DNA of 64,000 bases, from NCBI GenBank assembly GCA_014898415.1, contig RCTD01000016.1, positions 310,001 through 374,000 on the forward strand, read 5' to 3'. A model generated the notes under the pieces. That model had not been told where the DNA came from and did not search any database. It saw only the letters and a program-made list of their open reading frames with translations. This DNA comes from Stromatinia cepivora. Its lineage: Eukaryota > Ascomycota > Leotiomycetes > Helotiales > Sclerotiniaceae. Positions 46,725-59,957 of the stretch are shown one piece after another (within the stretch, counting starts at the first letter, position 1; every line of letters begins with the position of its first letter). A program made the translations under genes and the position numbers.

Positions 46725-49329
46725 TTTGTAGTTTGGAGTCGAATATGTGTATATGCGGCTGAGTTGATTTTGGTATGAACTCGAGATATTATAGAAATAT
46801 ATCTTTTGTAGGTACTCGTAGATTATCTGATATGCTCTCAAGCTACCAACCCTCTCGGTCGCCGTCGAACAATGAACGAAATCCAGGTATAAGATCTGAA
46901 ATAAGGTTGAGGTATGCCAAGACAAAAAATCCCGAAGCGGAAAGTCCTCTTATATCTATCTGTTTTCCCCTCCTCAACAAAACAAAAAGAAAGCAGTCGA
47001 GTCGTACAAATCTCCCCAAGTAAATCCTTCCCAATCTAGACACCCTACCTCGCAAATATGTAACCGCCGGCACTGGCCAAAAAAGAGTTCAAGACTCAGA
47101 CGGAGATGAAACGACCTTCACAGATAAGCCTGCAGCAAAACAAGGATTCGAATGCGATTGAATGGACAAGGTAGGTCAATGATTACCACCAAGATAAACG
47201 ATTAGATCTGATTTGATCTATAAAAAAATATCGGATGTGTGAGAAAACAGGAATGGGATTGAGCGCATTCTTTATACCTGCCACCGACCGACCTGTCCCA
47301 TCGTATTTGCCAAATGGCATTTGAAAGGGGGTAACAAGGGTCTCTCTCCTATGTCAAACCCCCGTGTTTTCGTGCGGGTCCAAGGACTTTTCATGGGGAT
47401 CCTTTAATTGGATAAATGATGAGGTAAGTTTCGCTTTTCTGACTTTTCTGACTGTTTTCGGCATTTCTTTTAGATGGGGAATACGAAAAGAGGGTTTTTC
47501 TTGGTAGAGAGTTGATCCGAACGAGTGCATATTTATTTGTGTGGCTGAAGTGTGGAATTTTTTGCTGTCAAAAGTCTTAAGCCACATATGGGAATATCAA
47601 GGGTGTGGGTTGGTTAAGGAGAGAGAATATAAATAGAATGGTGGCCGGAGATGTTCTGTCTGTTTGCGGTGAATCGACATACAAGTATATAGCAAAAAGG
47701 AGAGGGCTGGATCATTGATTTTGAATTCAATCATTTAGTGATCATCATGTATTTATTATCTTTCGTTCAGCATTTCAAACCTTTGCAAAACGCAGGAAAA
47801 ACTTTAACTCTAAAGTAAACAGATAGATATCCATTCGTATCATAAACCAGTTCGTCTCTGCTTCGTATATATTATTGGCTTATTTGTCGTAGACATCCTG
47901 TAAGACAACACAAAAAGGTCTTCATTCAATCATGTGTTTCCATTTTCCACCGCTATTTCTCGTATCTTCTTATGCTGTTTCTGAGAAACTCACTCGCAGC
48001 TGAATCACTAGGTATTAACACTTACACCGCTGTGTCCAAATCATCCCTCATCCCTCAGCCCGCTCGCCATCTCTCTCTCATATCATGTACATGCGCTCGA
48101 TTTTTTCAGATGTCAAATTAGCGCACAGAATGATACTATTAACTCCATACATATATACCTACTCACCTACCTACATATAACCACCTCCCACATCTCCCCC
48201 ATCATCCCTATCATCCCCATCATCCCGCTGATATAAGTAGCCTTCACCCTCAATCAATCCCATCACATTTAATCCCATCACATCACATTTAATCCCATCC
48301 CATCCCATCACATCTAATCGCATCCCACTCCCCTCATCCATCCGCACTCACAAAACCCCAAGCCAGTAGTAAGATTCCGCGAACTCTCCCATCCCGTCCA
48401 GTTCCCCGAGATTCCCCAAAAGAATCTCGGGACGGGTTAAGTGTCAAGGTTATGTAGGTATTGTGTGTATCTCGGATGACATTAATCCGTCCGTCACCTA
48501 TTTATACCTAGGTATATATGTATATGATGAAACATCATCGTGTCCTATCACATCCTATCCTGGCGCATTTTATCTTATTCTTTTATTCTCTTCCCATACA
48601 ATCCCATCTCCTTCTATATCTCCTACACCTCCTCTTTTCTTCTATCCTTTCCCTTTTCCTTCTATTATCTATTCTATTTCATCTACTCGTATCCAATCCC
48701 CTTCCTTTTTATATCTTCCTTTATTATTGTATCTCGAAAAAGCTAAAGGCAAATAAACATTTAATCTATATAAACATCCCGTTTTATACAATCCCATTCT
48801 CTTTCCATTTTATCTTTTTTTATCTTCTCCCAGTTCATCTTATCCTCTCCCATCCTCTCCTATCTCCACCCACCTTCTCCCATCTCCTATCTCATCCCAT
48901 CCTCCCCCCTCCCTCACCACTCTCTTACCACTCTACCCCCCAAAAATCTTTACATAATCAAATAAAGTCAACAATAGAAACCACCTAATAATATGGTCCC
49001 CGAAAATCCAAAGATCATGCTAAGATCAGATCGGATCAGAGTATCCGAAAAAAGTTCTTGTTTTATAAGATTTTCTCTTTTCGTAACTAAGATTTTATAT
49101 TCTAGCATTGTATTTACACGCTGGAGAGATTTATTCTTTATATCTACCTAGTTTATATCGATTTAGTATATCCAATATATTACCATATATATATATATAA
49201 CTTTCAAACCCATAGTATAACATAATCTTACCTTTCCCACCCATAAATTTCCACACATCGTAATTCTCATAAATACCCCCAAGTCATCCATCCAACCCTT
49301 CCCCTCATTTCCATTCTCCTCTCCTCTCC
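46725..49329. other. Gene-poor interval with G-depleted, ATCCC-rich strand
   Basis: No supported gene. From about 48165 to 48970 the plus strand is strikingly poor in G and rich in TCCCAT/ATCCC-like repeats (for example ATCCCATCACAT repeats near 48262-48325) and long pyrimidine tracts. Open frames at 48463-48988 are by-products of this composition. A short (AT)n run is at 49184-49198. Confidence 0.5.
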
Positions 49330-51071
49330 CTACCTCCCAAACCTCCTCAACTCCCACCATCTAAGTCCAGGATACACCAATCCCGCCCAGGCAAACCCCA
49401 CATAATTCCCCATATCACCCCCCTCACTCCCCACCATCTTCGCAAGCGGTCCTATAAAATAATACTGACTCATACACAAAATCGCTCCGACCCAACCTAT
49501 ACAAAACGCCACAAACGCCGCAATCCCTAGCGGCAATTTCTCCTGTTTATCCCAATCACTCCACACAAACGTTGGATTTTTGCGACGTCTGAAGAGGAAT
49601 TCTTCTTCCAGTGTAATAACGATCCAAAGAACGACCCAGTATCCCATCAAGGATAAGAAATTGGTGAAGATTTCAGAGAGATCATTCCGGCCTGCGAGTG
49701 CACAAACGGTGAATACTACAACCCCGAATGTATTCCATAAGAATCTTGGAACCATAGCTGGATAACGACCTAGGACTTGAAAATCGATACCGCAAGAATA
49801 GGTAGGAGGAACCATATTGGCAATTAAGCCCAAGGCGGCAATAACCGAGCAAAATTGTCCAAATCCACCTAGACTCTCGAAGCCGGCGACAATAAGAGCA
49901 CCTGAACCTGCTCCTGCCGCTTCCCAAGATGGGTTATTGGTGATACCGGATGCGAGACCGGCTCCTATGACAAAGGTGAATGTAAAGGAGAGGGAAAGGC
50001 CAAGTAGAGTTGCTGCGAAGAATTTCCAGCGCGATGCAATTTTTGGGTCACAGTAGACGAAGAAATCGGCTGCTATAGGAGCGTATGTAATTGCTGCACT
50101 GAGACAGATTGAGAAGAATGAAAGACGGTTTCCAGCGAGTGTTGAGCCTTCGACTGTAGATTTACTATTGACGTCGAATTTTGAACCAGCCGTTCCGGCT
50201 AAGATTAGAAGAACAAATGTTTGCGGAATCCAGGCGAATCTTTCGTAATGATGGAATATTTTGATGCCGAATGTTGTTACCGTGAATGTTAAGACGGCTG
50301 AAACGACTATTCCAACTTCCACGGATAGACTGCCATTTGGTGAGACTGCAGATAACATCTGACCAGCTACGACTGCGTCAATCATGGAATATCCTAATAA
50401 GATAACCAAATTCAATATCACACAAATTTTCACTGGCCACCATCCCATTGTAAATCGAGCGCATATCTGGAGACTCGGTTAGCTAACATTCATCTCAGGG
50501 GTTAACAAGTATCAATGTTCCAATTATCAACTCAATGACCACATGCAAGAACCACAAAACCATACTACCCATATAACATCATCATAACCAAGAGAAAACC
50601 ACCTACCAAAGTTCTATTCCCACTCCACGGTCCCCAACCCGCCGTATACGCCACGGGCAAAGCTCCCACCACAGCCCCAAAAACACTACAAAGCGTGGCA
50701 TCCACAAAGCCCAACCCATAAACCCCAGTCCCAAGACTCGCCAATGTAATATTCTGCGGCGCAGTATTTATGGAAAACCAAAGCACGACGATTTGCAGAA
50801 ATGATAGAGTAGTTTTGGTAGTTTGTTCGGCGGGGAGCACGCGATGAATACCCCGTGCTTCGAGACCGAAGAGGTTTTCGATTCGTGCGGTGAAGGTGAA
50901 GAAACGGTTTTGGGGGGGAGTAGAGGTTATGGGGATTGTGACGTCGCGCGTGGGTATTTTGGAAGAGGAGGGGGCGAGCGGGTCGTGAGGGAGGCCGGAG
51001 GTGGAGGTGGAGGTGCCTTTCTCTACATCGTCTGCGGAGTTTGAGGGATCTATCTGCTCGTTCGAAGACAT
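49330..51071 (-). CDS. Purine-cytosine permease-like NCS1 transporter (Fcy2-type)
   Basis: Plasma-membrane importer of the nucleobase:cation symporter-1 family. Two exons, 51071-50607 and 50466-49330, give 533 residues; an upstream in-frame Met at 51092 would add seven. After a hydrophilic Ser/Thr-rich N-terminus, NCS1 features appear: 'RIENLFGLEARGIHRVLPAE', 'WFSINTAPQNITLASLGTGV', 'GALPVAYTAGWGPWSGNRTL', then 'ICARFTMGWWPVK' just after the intron (usual 'ARYxxGWYP'). 'ADFFVYCDPKIASRWKFF' and 'TLEEEFLFRRRK' are typical of the Fcy2 branch. About 12 hydrophobic helices. Substrate could be cytosine, purines or vitamin B6; the sequence alone does not decide. Confidence 0.92.
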
Positions 51072-52574
51072 TCTATAAATTGGATTATTCAATTAGCGAT
51101 TGTATCTTCTTCAAATGCTTTCGCGTAAATTGTAGCATAGAAGTAAAATAGACAGAGAACTCATTCGAGAATACTGAGTAGAGAAGAAAGAGATTTGCAT
51201 AGGAACACTGGATCCATTCGATACCTATATACACAAGTATCGTAGCACCCTCATTTAGAATTCCATCTTCCACATCCATCCAATTGCGCCCGGATTAGAC
51301 CAATAGTAATGGAATCTTGACCTTCCTACCTTTCTATATGTGTGTCGTGTAACCCAATTTCATACACTTCATATTAAAACATTAAAACATTAAACAATAA
51401 GACAGTGAGACCCGACGAGCAACACAATCGAGTTCAATAAAAATGAGGGTCTATGAAAGAAGAATTGAATGGCGATAAAACTGAAAAGATCATGGTCTCA
51501 TATTATTCATCTGCACGCCTCTTTTGGAAGGTGGGCCATCCATGTCATTGATTGATTGAGAAGGCTTCCTCAGAAATTTTATCAGGGATTGCATGGGGCA
51601 ATTCCTTATCCATAGTCTTGCAAGGATCACACTGGACCTTCCTTTGGATCCTTTCATCAGAGAAGTTGTGGATCAGAGAAGTTGTGGGGATAACCTTAGA
51701 TTTTTTTAATTGGGGTGGGGGTAGTTGTTATCATGAGAAGATTGTTTATCAAAGTATGAACTGAAAGATGTTGAGCAGAAAATCTTCGCTCTTCTCATTA
51801 TCGATTCTACTTCTCAGGATTGAACGCACCGGCCAACTAAACGCCTAAGCCTAATTAGACAATACATCAACAGAATTCCATCGTTAGGGTACTTTCGAAT
51901 TGAATACAAACTATTAAGCCCTGAATATATTAAGGCGGTGACCTAATAGATTAGGCCATTCAGTTGGCCGGTGCATTCAGTTAGCAGTTAAACCCTTCCT
52001 TCTCTTCTCACCACCAAATTAGTATCCAACAACCTGGGTACTGTTCCCCAAAATCTCCCAATCGAAGCTCTTCTACTCCGTCCTGTATATCCACATTCCA
52101 ACAATCTAATAATTCATCCTGAAAGATAGAAATCCTAACTAAAAATCAATCATCTCATCAAGTATAAATTTATCCACCCCATCCAGTCTATCCAATCTAT
52201 CCATAAATGAAAATCCTACATCCAACACCCTCTTATAAACCCTATATCCAATCTCCCTCTGACTACCAATTCCTGTTGTTTTTACGACTCGAAATACAAT
52301 AAATATGTTCTGGTACTCCTAGTTCTAGGTTCTCGCATACATACATATCTAGTTCACAGCTTCCAAATTCCAATATGGAATTTTGAAGACGGGAATTTTA
52401 TGGCTACCTACCTTTCCTTGTCTCATCTAGAGAATCGAATCGAACGGAACGTTGCAGAAAATATTGTAATTGGGCTTGTCCAACTCCGCTGTACATACCC
52501 GTTGTTGTCACAAGAAAGTTTCCACCCAAAGAAAAGAAAGGGAAAAAAAAGGAAAAAAAGAGAAGAAAACTCCT
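51072..52574. other. Intergenic with possible MITE
   Basis: Holds the permease promoter, then about 1.3 kb without supported genes. An internal inverted-repeat element at 51821-51979 is listed separately. Confidence 0.45.
51821..51979. mobile_element. Candidate MITE, 159 bp
   Basis: Ends are inverted copies of TGAACGCACCGGCCAACT (51821-51838; 51962-51979), 17 of 18 matching, the one difference a transition. Similarity continues inside (CCTAAT on both arms). There is no coding content. A target duplication was not found, so the superfamily is open. It could also be a cruciform-forming sequence unrelated to transposition. Confidence 0.5.
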
Positions 52575-54271
52575 CTAGATATACAAACAAACCCCCGAGC
52601 CAATAAACCACCCAAATCTCATCCGTTTCTTCCACAGCACAACCAGCCTCGAATCCCTCTCCCAATCCAACTCCCTACTCTTCAACTCCCACTCAAATTC
52701 CCACGCCAACCTCGCCAACACGACTCGCATCTCCATATACGCCAGATTAATCCCCAGACACGCTCTGGGACCCAGCGAGAAGGGCTTACTCGCATCTTTG
52801 TCATCATTTTGATAGTGGGAATTATAGAGAGGATGAGAGGATGGGAGCCATCTCTCGGGATGAAATTCATTGGCATCGGTGAAATATTCTTCGTTATGCG
52901 TGGCGACGTATCCGGATACGTAGACAATGGCGCCTCTAGGAACGTATTGGCCGTCTATGATAGCCCCCGGACAGTCGCGCGGAAGTCCCATGGGAACGAG
53001 TGGGTAGATGCGAAGACCTCTTCGATTACGCCGGCGAGGTATGGGAGTGCTGATGTGGAATCATTTGTGATATCCTTCGAAGATGTGAACGCATTGCGGA
53101 TTTCCTCTTGGAGATGTCGTGGTGTTTCTGGTCGATTGAGAAGATAGTAAGTTACTCCTATGAGAAAAGTAGCCGTAGTCTCCGAACCGGCCACAATAAG
53201 CGTATTGGATTGAGCTAGGATGAATTCCGGGGTGATTTTTGGTCCATTCTCTTTCTAGCGTGGTAGATGCGAGAAGAAGTCATCGCGATCGTTGTTTCCT
53301 CGTTCCATACGTTGTGTTGCTTTTCTCATTGAATTTTGGAAATGTATCTTGCTCTTTTCTTTCAAGCCTTTGGGCATGAGAAATGTTGCGACTTTCTTGA
53401 AGAATAAGTTCATTAAGAATGGAAAGCGTCGGAGGATTTCCATGAGAGCCATGAGATGAACGGTGCTGAAAATGAGACTGATCCATGGATGACCTTCTCC
53501 AGATTTGACTGCATCAAATGATTCTCCAAATGTGAAATCCCTAATAGTATCAAAAGTTAACCAATTATACTATTATACTTGGTTAATTGAAATTCATAAA
53601 CAAAAACATATTGAAACACATACTTTTAATAAATTCAATCCCTTTTTGTTATCTTTACATCGATGGATTCGAGAAACTAACAAGTCTATATATTGTATCA
53701 CCACTTCTTCCTGAAATCGAAAAGCTTTTGTACTAAAAGTATGAGAAAGAGATTTCCTAATCTCTCGATGGACAGCTGGATCTTTTGCCGAAATAATGCC
53801 TATATTAATTTCTGAACCTGTATTATAGGTTTGCTTTTTAAGAAATGCACTTTTTCCTTGCTTGATATGACCGTGAATGTCTTGATATGCTTGAGGAGAT
53901 GCAAAGTCTCTATGCTCGAATTAGTTAAGTGTCAATCGAAAAGTTGATCTAGTGAACGAACAAATCGTTTAATACAAATCTTATAACTTTACCATATTTT
54001 TTGTGTAAACTGATTATAATCTTGTGATAATTTTCAGAAGTACGTTGCTCTTATTAATTTTAGATAGAGCATATTAAAGGCTGTAAAGCTTACTTATACC
54101 AACATATCCAGCCATCTGTTATGGCTGCTAACCTTGGGCCGGGAAAATGTGCCAGTGGATGGAAATACACATCGATGATCTATTCAAACCTACTATTGCT
54201 CCAGCGTACAATGACAACTGAGAGATCATTCCAGCTATACTTTGACCTTGTATTGATATGGTAGGGGCCAT
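52575..54271 (-). pseudogene. Cytochrome P450 pseudogene
   Basis: A microsomal-type P450 is readable from 54271 down to 52575: N-terminal hydrophobic segment, 'AHFPGPRLAAITDGWICWYK' (Pro-rich hinge), 'RDFASPQAYQDIHGH', 'DPAVHREIRKSLSHTFSTKA' (C-helix), 'RDFTFGESFDAVKSGEGHPW', I-helix 'VAGSETTATFL', and haem loop FSLGPRACLG. Lesions: a TAG at 53255-53257 shortly before the I-helix; a lost G near 53022 that breaks the frame right at the K-helix E-x-x-R (GVIEE | GLRIYP); and a frame change near 54165 between the membrane anchor and the Pro hinge. No intron arrangement I could find repairs these. It may have oxidised a small lipophilic substrate before loss. Recent decay is suggested by the well-kept motifs. 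Confidence 0.85.
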
Positions 54272-57200
54272 TGAATTTCCGTTAGACTCTAACTCAGATT
54301 CTGATTGTCGGTAAACTTTAGAATTTCCAGAAGATAGTTGATTTTAAGTAGATGATTCAACATTAGCATGCATCAGTACTTTTGGTCGCATCGCAAACTG
54401 CCGAAAGGAAGTGGCTACTGCTATTTTCATATGACCAAATCTACATACTGTACCAGTCGATAACGTGAATTCCTTTAAAGACTCTGTCCTCATTGGCTAG
54501 AGACAAAAAACGCAGCCTTTGCCTAGCACTTGTGTCTAGAAATGATAAAACGAAGTACATATTAACGGTTTGCTAATTTTTTTCACCCAATTACAACCTA
54601 CAAAAGACATAAGACAGGGGCTACCCCAAAAAATATCAGAAAGTGGCACGGATAGGAAGGTGCACGGTTATATCGTACTCGCATCAGGATTCGCATCAGG
54701 ACGCAAATGGATGAGCGACGACCTCGATAAGGAATCACAATGTATAAGTAAGGAATATGCAGAATGATGAATGCTGCGAAGGAAAATGTACGCATTCTAG
54801 CCATTTCTTGGCCACTTGGTTCGAAAGGCAATGAATGAATGATTGAAAAGTTTTTTTTATTGTTCATACCGTCCTTGAGAATTTAACTATCCAGGAACAA
54901 TATGAATTTTCGGGACGATGCGATACAATGCGAGTATATCAGGCGACATCAGACAATAGCTTCTATTGTCGGAAGACATTTGAGCCTTATCAAACGCTTC
55001 TGATGTTCTCAGGAGAACCATTTTTTGGAGGAGAGGGTTGGAAAATACCCGACATTCTTAAAATGCAATAAGATGTGGTGATGGTTTTCATAGTAATGAG
55101 CAGACAATAGCTCGGCACCTTTATGAAGCGTCAAGTTGTGAGTATGGAATGGGGTACAAATCTCAGAACATAAATTTGTCTGACAGTGTTATAAGCATAA
55201 AGCTAATCCAGGATATATCAGTCGTAACGCGATCGATAGGAAAATGTAAGGTAAACACCAATAAACGAAATATGTGAAGTGTTGCGAAACTATTCTAGAA
55301 AACTCAAGGCGAGTACCGTACACAAATAGACATGGTATGCATCCAAAGATGACGTACAAAAAGAACAAAATGTCTGCATAAGTTACTCCAAAACGGCACG
55401 AATTCAAACTCAGGTTCCGCGGAGATCTATCGCAAAAGTTTTGTGTACCAAGAATTGTTGATAGCATTCTTGCAACATGGAAGAAGTTCTCAACCCAGAT
55501 AATCCGCATCGGCTTGGTATCTTAGTGGAACATCGAACGAATGAAGCCGTACACAAGTGCTGTACTGAATTGATGCACTCATGCGATGGTCAGAATAAAT
55601 CGCACACCAAACGAACATTCCTGTGTCATAATACTCTTTAATGTCCCAACCTAGAATTGACAATAAAATGGCCCTTTAGGCTTCGATGCTTAAACTTTCA
55701 TCTTGATGCGTGATTTATTTCGTCCATCGCATGGCAGTCTCATAAATGATGGGTAATCTATTGACGATGTTGAAATTCGAAATCGGACAAATTAGAGCCA
55801 GATCCAGATTCAAATCAGTTATTCGGAAAGGAACTCAACCCCCTTGAAGGTCAATCAACCGTGCAACCGGATCTGAACATCGAAGCATACTCTGTACATA
55901 AGATAGTGACCCATCAAGGCTATTTTAAGGTTTAAGCTTTCACGCCTTGTAAATTAGGTGCGTGCATATCATACTTCACATCTCTCTTCATAGAAGAAGA
56001 CCCACCTGTTTATCTTCTTACACGAAAATGAAATATGTCGTTCATCTAAGTCGTTGTTATCTTCTGACAGCCACTGCATGAAGTTTTGAGGCGGTAATTA
56101 TTCCTAGACCTTTCTCCATCCGACCGATTCCATTCAGGATGCACCAGATTGGATTCTCAAGCCACATCGTCTTCTAGAGTCCGAGCCATTGGCGAAGTTT
56201 TCCCTAAAATCCCGCAAATCTGTCTCTAGTTCCCAATGGTCCATTGTGCTATTAATCTCACCTGTAAAAGGAAATGTAGAGACATCCCCAAAGATGAAGT
56301 TCCGAGGTTTTCGGACGCAGCATCCCTTTCAAGCTGAAATCCGAAGCTAATGTCGTATCTTCCTGTCTTTTTCCACTGCTATCCTCAGCATTGATTTGAT
56401 TGCTAAGTTGCATTGTTTGCGATGTTGTCAGATGTTGTCAGACCATGAGTGATCTGTAGTGCGATAAGAGTCAAAAGCGACACCGTTGCGTAGTAGTTTT
56501 TGTATCTTTGTCGTGATACTTTGTACAGATACATTGGAGAATTTAGATAGTAAGATCTTTCCTAGTAACAACTTATCCTTGAAACAGTTCACAGGAACAA
56601 GTCTTGGTAAAGAAAGGCGTAGTTAAGCCTTGCCAAGATTCGTCTAAGAGCTTAACTTTGTGACTATCACTTGGCTGACGCGGCCCTATCGAGGGGTTAT
56701 GTGAACATATGGCTCGAAGCAATTGATGTTTATTTGAAAGGGGGGATTTGAATTATTGGTGGTGTTTTTGATGAATTTACCATTTCTTCAGCCACTTGTT
56801 GGGATAAGGGGGGAGAAGATGAAAATAACTTTTGGAGGTCGTATAGCACATACACATACTCACATTCCTCCTGAAAGGATGAATTATCTACTATCCAGGT
56901 ACTCACCAACCAGATTTCATTCTATTGCTGTCATCACATCAGCATGACAACGTCATCTCAAGAAGTTTCAAGTGCCAAATAACTTCAGACGGCGGCTAAT
57001 CATGCGCAAACCTTGCTGATTCAACGGATGCATACACCAAACTTTTCCCCAGTTATGAGCCCCTTTCAGTAATGATTAACATTCTTTTTTTTTTTCTCGG
57101 CCTTCATGCCTTGCATTCTTTTTTGCTACACCCAGGATCATAGGCAAATTACCTTACATGGCGTTTCAATAAAAAATGGTGAGTTTCGTGTGTATTTTGG

Positions 57201-58235
57201 TAGATCATTCTGAGACCCTTGGGAAATTCAAAAAGATTTGCAATTAAGGTTGGGTCCGAAGCGTCGTAATCCATGCGTGTACTCTGCATGCTGCCTTGTG
57301 CACCAAAATGACTGAGCTTTCCTGGTTTTTTCTATTGCGAAATATTGACAACAGAACACCCCCTGGCCCAACCAAATCTAATGGGATTGCAATGGAACAA
57401 CAATTAAAATTTGGTACGGAGCACTTTTAACGCAAAAGGGAATTTTATATCAATCGATTGTTGGACCTGACTAGTAGGAACACCAGAACGAACTCTAGAA
57501 TCTAGGTAGGTCTATTGTGTATTCGGGGGTTCGACCGGCTCGGAACTTGTGCTTCTAGAATCTAGACTTTGTTTGCTCAATTCACCCCCCAACAGAAGCG
57601 CTAACTCCCCACGCCCTTACCTCCTAGTTATTTTGAGTTGGTTTGGGGGCTGGGCTTAATGCTTGAATCCCCACGACGCGGCGATTTCTCCGGAGTTATC
57701 CAATATCCATATCGTTCAATATTCTCCTTATTTTTCATTTTCTTTCCCTAGTTTGATTCTTTTAGACAGCGAATGAATGCATCCTCCTCCTCATTGCCGC
57801 CTTAATATTTTAACATGCTTAACAATTTGTTGGGTTTGCTTGATCACTTTTTTTTTTTGATAACTTAAAAGATCCGTCTCCACTCATTTACTTCTTGCTA
57901 AAAGAGTACTTGATCGTGTGCTTCCCCCACGTCTATCTTCTTTTCTGAATATTATCTCATTCTCTATTTTGAAATTTACATTTCTTTTTTTTATATACAT
58001 TTTTTTAAATCTTGTATCGGTACTCTCTCTTTTTGTACTCTTTGCTTTGCACATAATACCATCTTGAATCCTTCTCTCCACACGCAATAGAGAAGACGAC
58101 ATCATAGATCTCTTGGCAAATCCATCGCTCCCACCCTCCCACATCCACATCAAAAAAGCCGCGCCAAGACGGTTATTCACACCCTGTCGACATTGTCCTC
58201 TTGTAAAATCATCACCATATGGTGATACTTCGAAG
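54272..58235. other. 4-kb gene-poor interval
   Basis: No supported gene. The minus-strand frame 55189-55509 (106 codons) is hydrophobic with three possible membrane segments, but has no recognisable motif and could be chance or a relic. Two copies of the palindromic TCTAGAATCTAG lie at 57494-57505 and 57554-57565. A poly-T run (57844-57858 region) and pyrimidine tracts precede the LicD-like gene. Confidence 0.45.
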
Positions 58236-59957
58236 ATGCGAATTTCTTGGATCGTTACTTTGCCTGGACTTTTGTCAATTGTATCGGCGCTGGCAATACA
58301 AAAAAGAGATGCCGACTTTTACAGTGTGCGCACGAAGCTACACAAGGATATGAGTGGAAGAGCAGGCGATCCAAGCGAGAAATATTTTCGTGAGTACCTA
58401 CCTTTCAAAAGGGTTTTTATCATGGCGCATGGCGACTGGCGACACGGGTCTGTCCGAATTGTCCGGTTCATGAGAGTTTACATAGTCGAACCTTACTGAC
58501 TGACGGGTCATTCCTAACAGATGAGAGCGTGTACGTATTTTACAAGCCCGTCAAAGGCTGAAAACGAGAGACTTTCAAAAGTACTGCGGGATTGCATGCT
58601 AACAGTGTGAGGTTAATAGCTTCCATCCACATTACGACGGCCGGTATGTAAATCCTCTTGGAGAAATTCTGATGGTACACAATGATAGAACCTAACATTT
58701 ATTTTACAGATTCGCCGACAAGCAATTAGGATACAGAGAACGCAGACACGCACTTTCAAACCTCATTCAAACCTACCTCGCTACCTTCTCAGATATTGGC
58801 GTGGAAACATGGCTTATGCATGGTACTTTATTGGGCTGGTGGTGGAATCGTAAGGTAAGAACAGTACTGGAGATACCCAAGATTTCTCAAAGTCTCACAT
58901 CCTTTAGATTTTACCATGGGATTCCGACTCCGACGTCCAAGTTTCTGAAGCCTCGATGCACTTTCTTGCCTCTTATTACAATATGACAGTCTTTCACTAC
59001 AAAACTCCACGTATTCCAGAGGGTCGAGATTATATGCTAGAGATCAACCCTCATTATGTTAATAGGGAGCAATCGGACAAATTGAATGTCATTGATGCTC
59101 GATGGGTCGATACTACGAGCGGGCTGTTTATTGATATTACAACTGCAAGATACAATTATACACATCCAGCTGGAGAAGGAATGATGAGCTGCAAGGATGG
59201 TCATGAATACAGGGTAATATTGCTTGGAGCATGGCTAGACGAATCGTGCTAATAATCATAGGATACATACATTTTTCCATTGCGAGACACATTCTTCGAG
59301 GGCGCACCAGCCAAGATCCCTTTTGCGTATAAAGAAATCTTGGAAGCAGAATACCATGAGAAATCGCTGACCTTGACTGACTTTGAGGGGTATGTTGGAT
59401 GGAATTGCAATATTCACCCTTAAATTTCTTCGCTAACTTACATACAAAGCCACCACTTTGATGACGATAAAATGGAATGGATTCCTGTGAATCAAGATAT
59501 TCAGAAACCAGTGGAACCAGAAAAGTCAACTCAACCACCACCAAAAACTGATGCCCAGAAGGCAGAAGAGGTAGCCAAGCAATCCGAAGAAAACAAGAAG
59601 AAACTGGAAGATGCAAAGATATTGGAAGAAGCACAGAAGGCTACTGAGGAAGCTAAAGAGAAAGCGAAGCAAAAGGCCGCACAGGACGCTCAACAAAACG
59701 ATATACCACCCGTAAGCAAACAACCAATCAAAGAAGATCAGCAAACACAATCCCATGATGCATCCGAACCTCCACCAGCTCAACGAGCCGCAGAGAACAA
59801 GATATTCACCGAAGCCGAGAAGAAGGCAAATAAAGTACAAAAAGCTGAAGACAAACGTAAACAGGACGAACAAAAAGCCGCCGATGCAAGAAAGAAAAAC
59901 GAGGAGAAGATGAAGGGAGATGTGAAGAAATCCAAGGATTCCGTGTCGGCTTCATAA
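58236..59957 (+). CDS. LicD/Mnn4-like phosphosugar transfer protein
   Basis: Seven exons, 58236-58389, 58521-58530 (10 nt), 58620-58643 (24 nt), 58710-58854, 58908-59213, 59262-59389 and 59450-59957, give 424 residues. A signal peptide or anchor (MRISWIVTLPGLLSIVSALA) leads into a LicD domain: 'HFHPHYDGRFADKQLGYRER', 'GVETWLMHGTLLGWWWNRK', then LPWDSDSDVQV (metal/nucleotide-binding D-x-D core, ~113-121) and 'GLFIDITTARYN'. The fungal branch includes Mnn4, needed for mannosylphosphate addition to glycans in the Golgi (family knowledge). The C-terminal ~165 residues are Lys/Glu/Ala/Gln-rich, as in Mnn4's KKKKEEEE tail, and likely helical. Skipping the tiny exons breaks the frame. The last intron ends in AAG. 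Confidence 0.88.

Noticed and set aside
48463..48988. Three overlapping plus-strand frames rich in Ser/Pro/Leu/Phe
   Set aside because: By-product of the G-depleted pyrimidine-rich strand, which lacks stop codons.
52470..53147. 225-codon plus-strand frame opposite the P450
   Set aside because: Antisense to the haem-binding half of the P450 pseudogene, which has strong family motifs.
55189..55509. Hydrophobic 106-codon minus-strand frame
   Set aside because: Membrane-like, but no conserved motif, no extension by splicing and no coding neighbours; left as possible relic only.
57494..57565. Paired TCTAGAATCTAG palindromes and a nearby GGTTCGACC
   Set aside because: Considered as a tRNA or regulatory hairpin, but no cloverleaf can be drawn and nothing else supports function.
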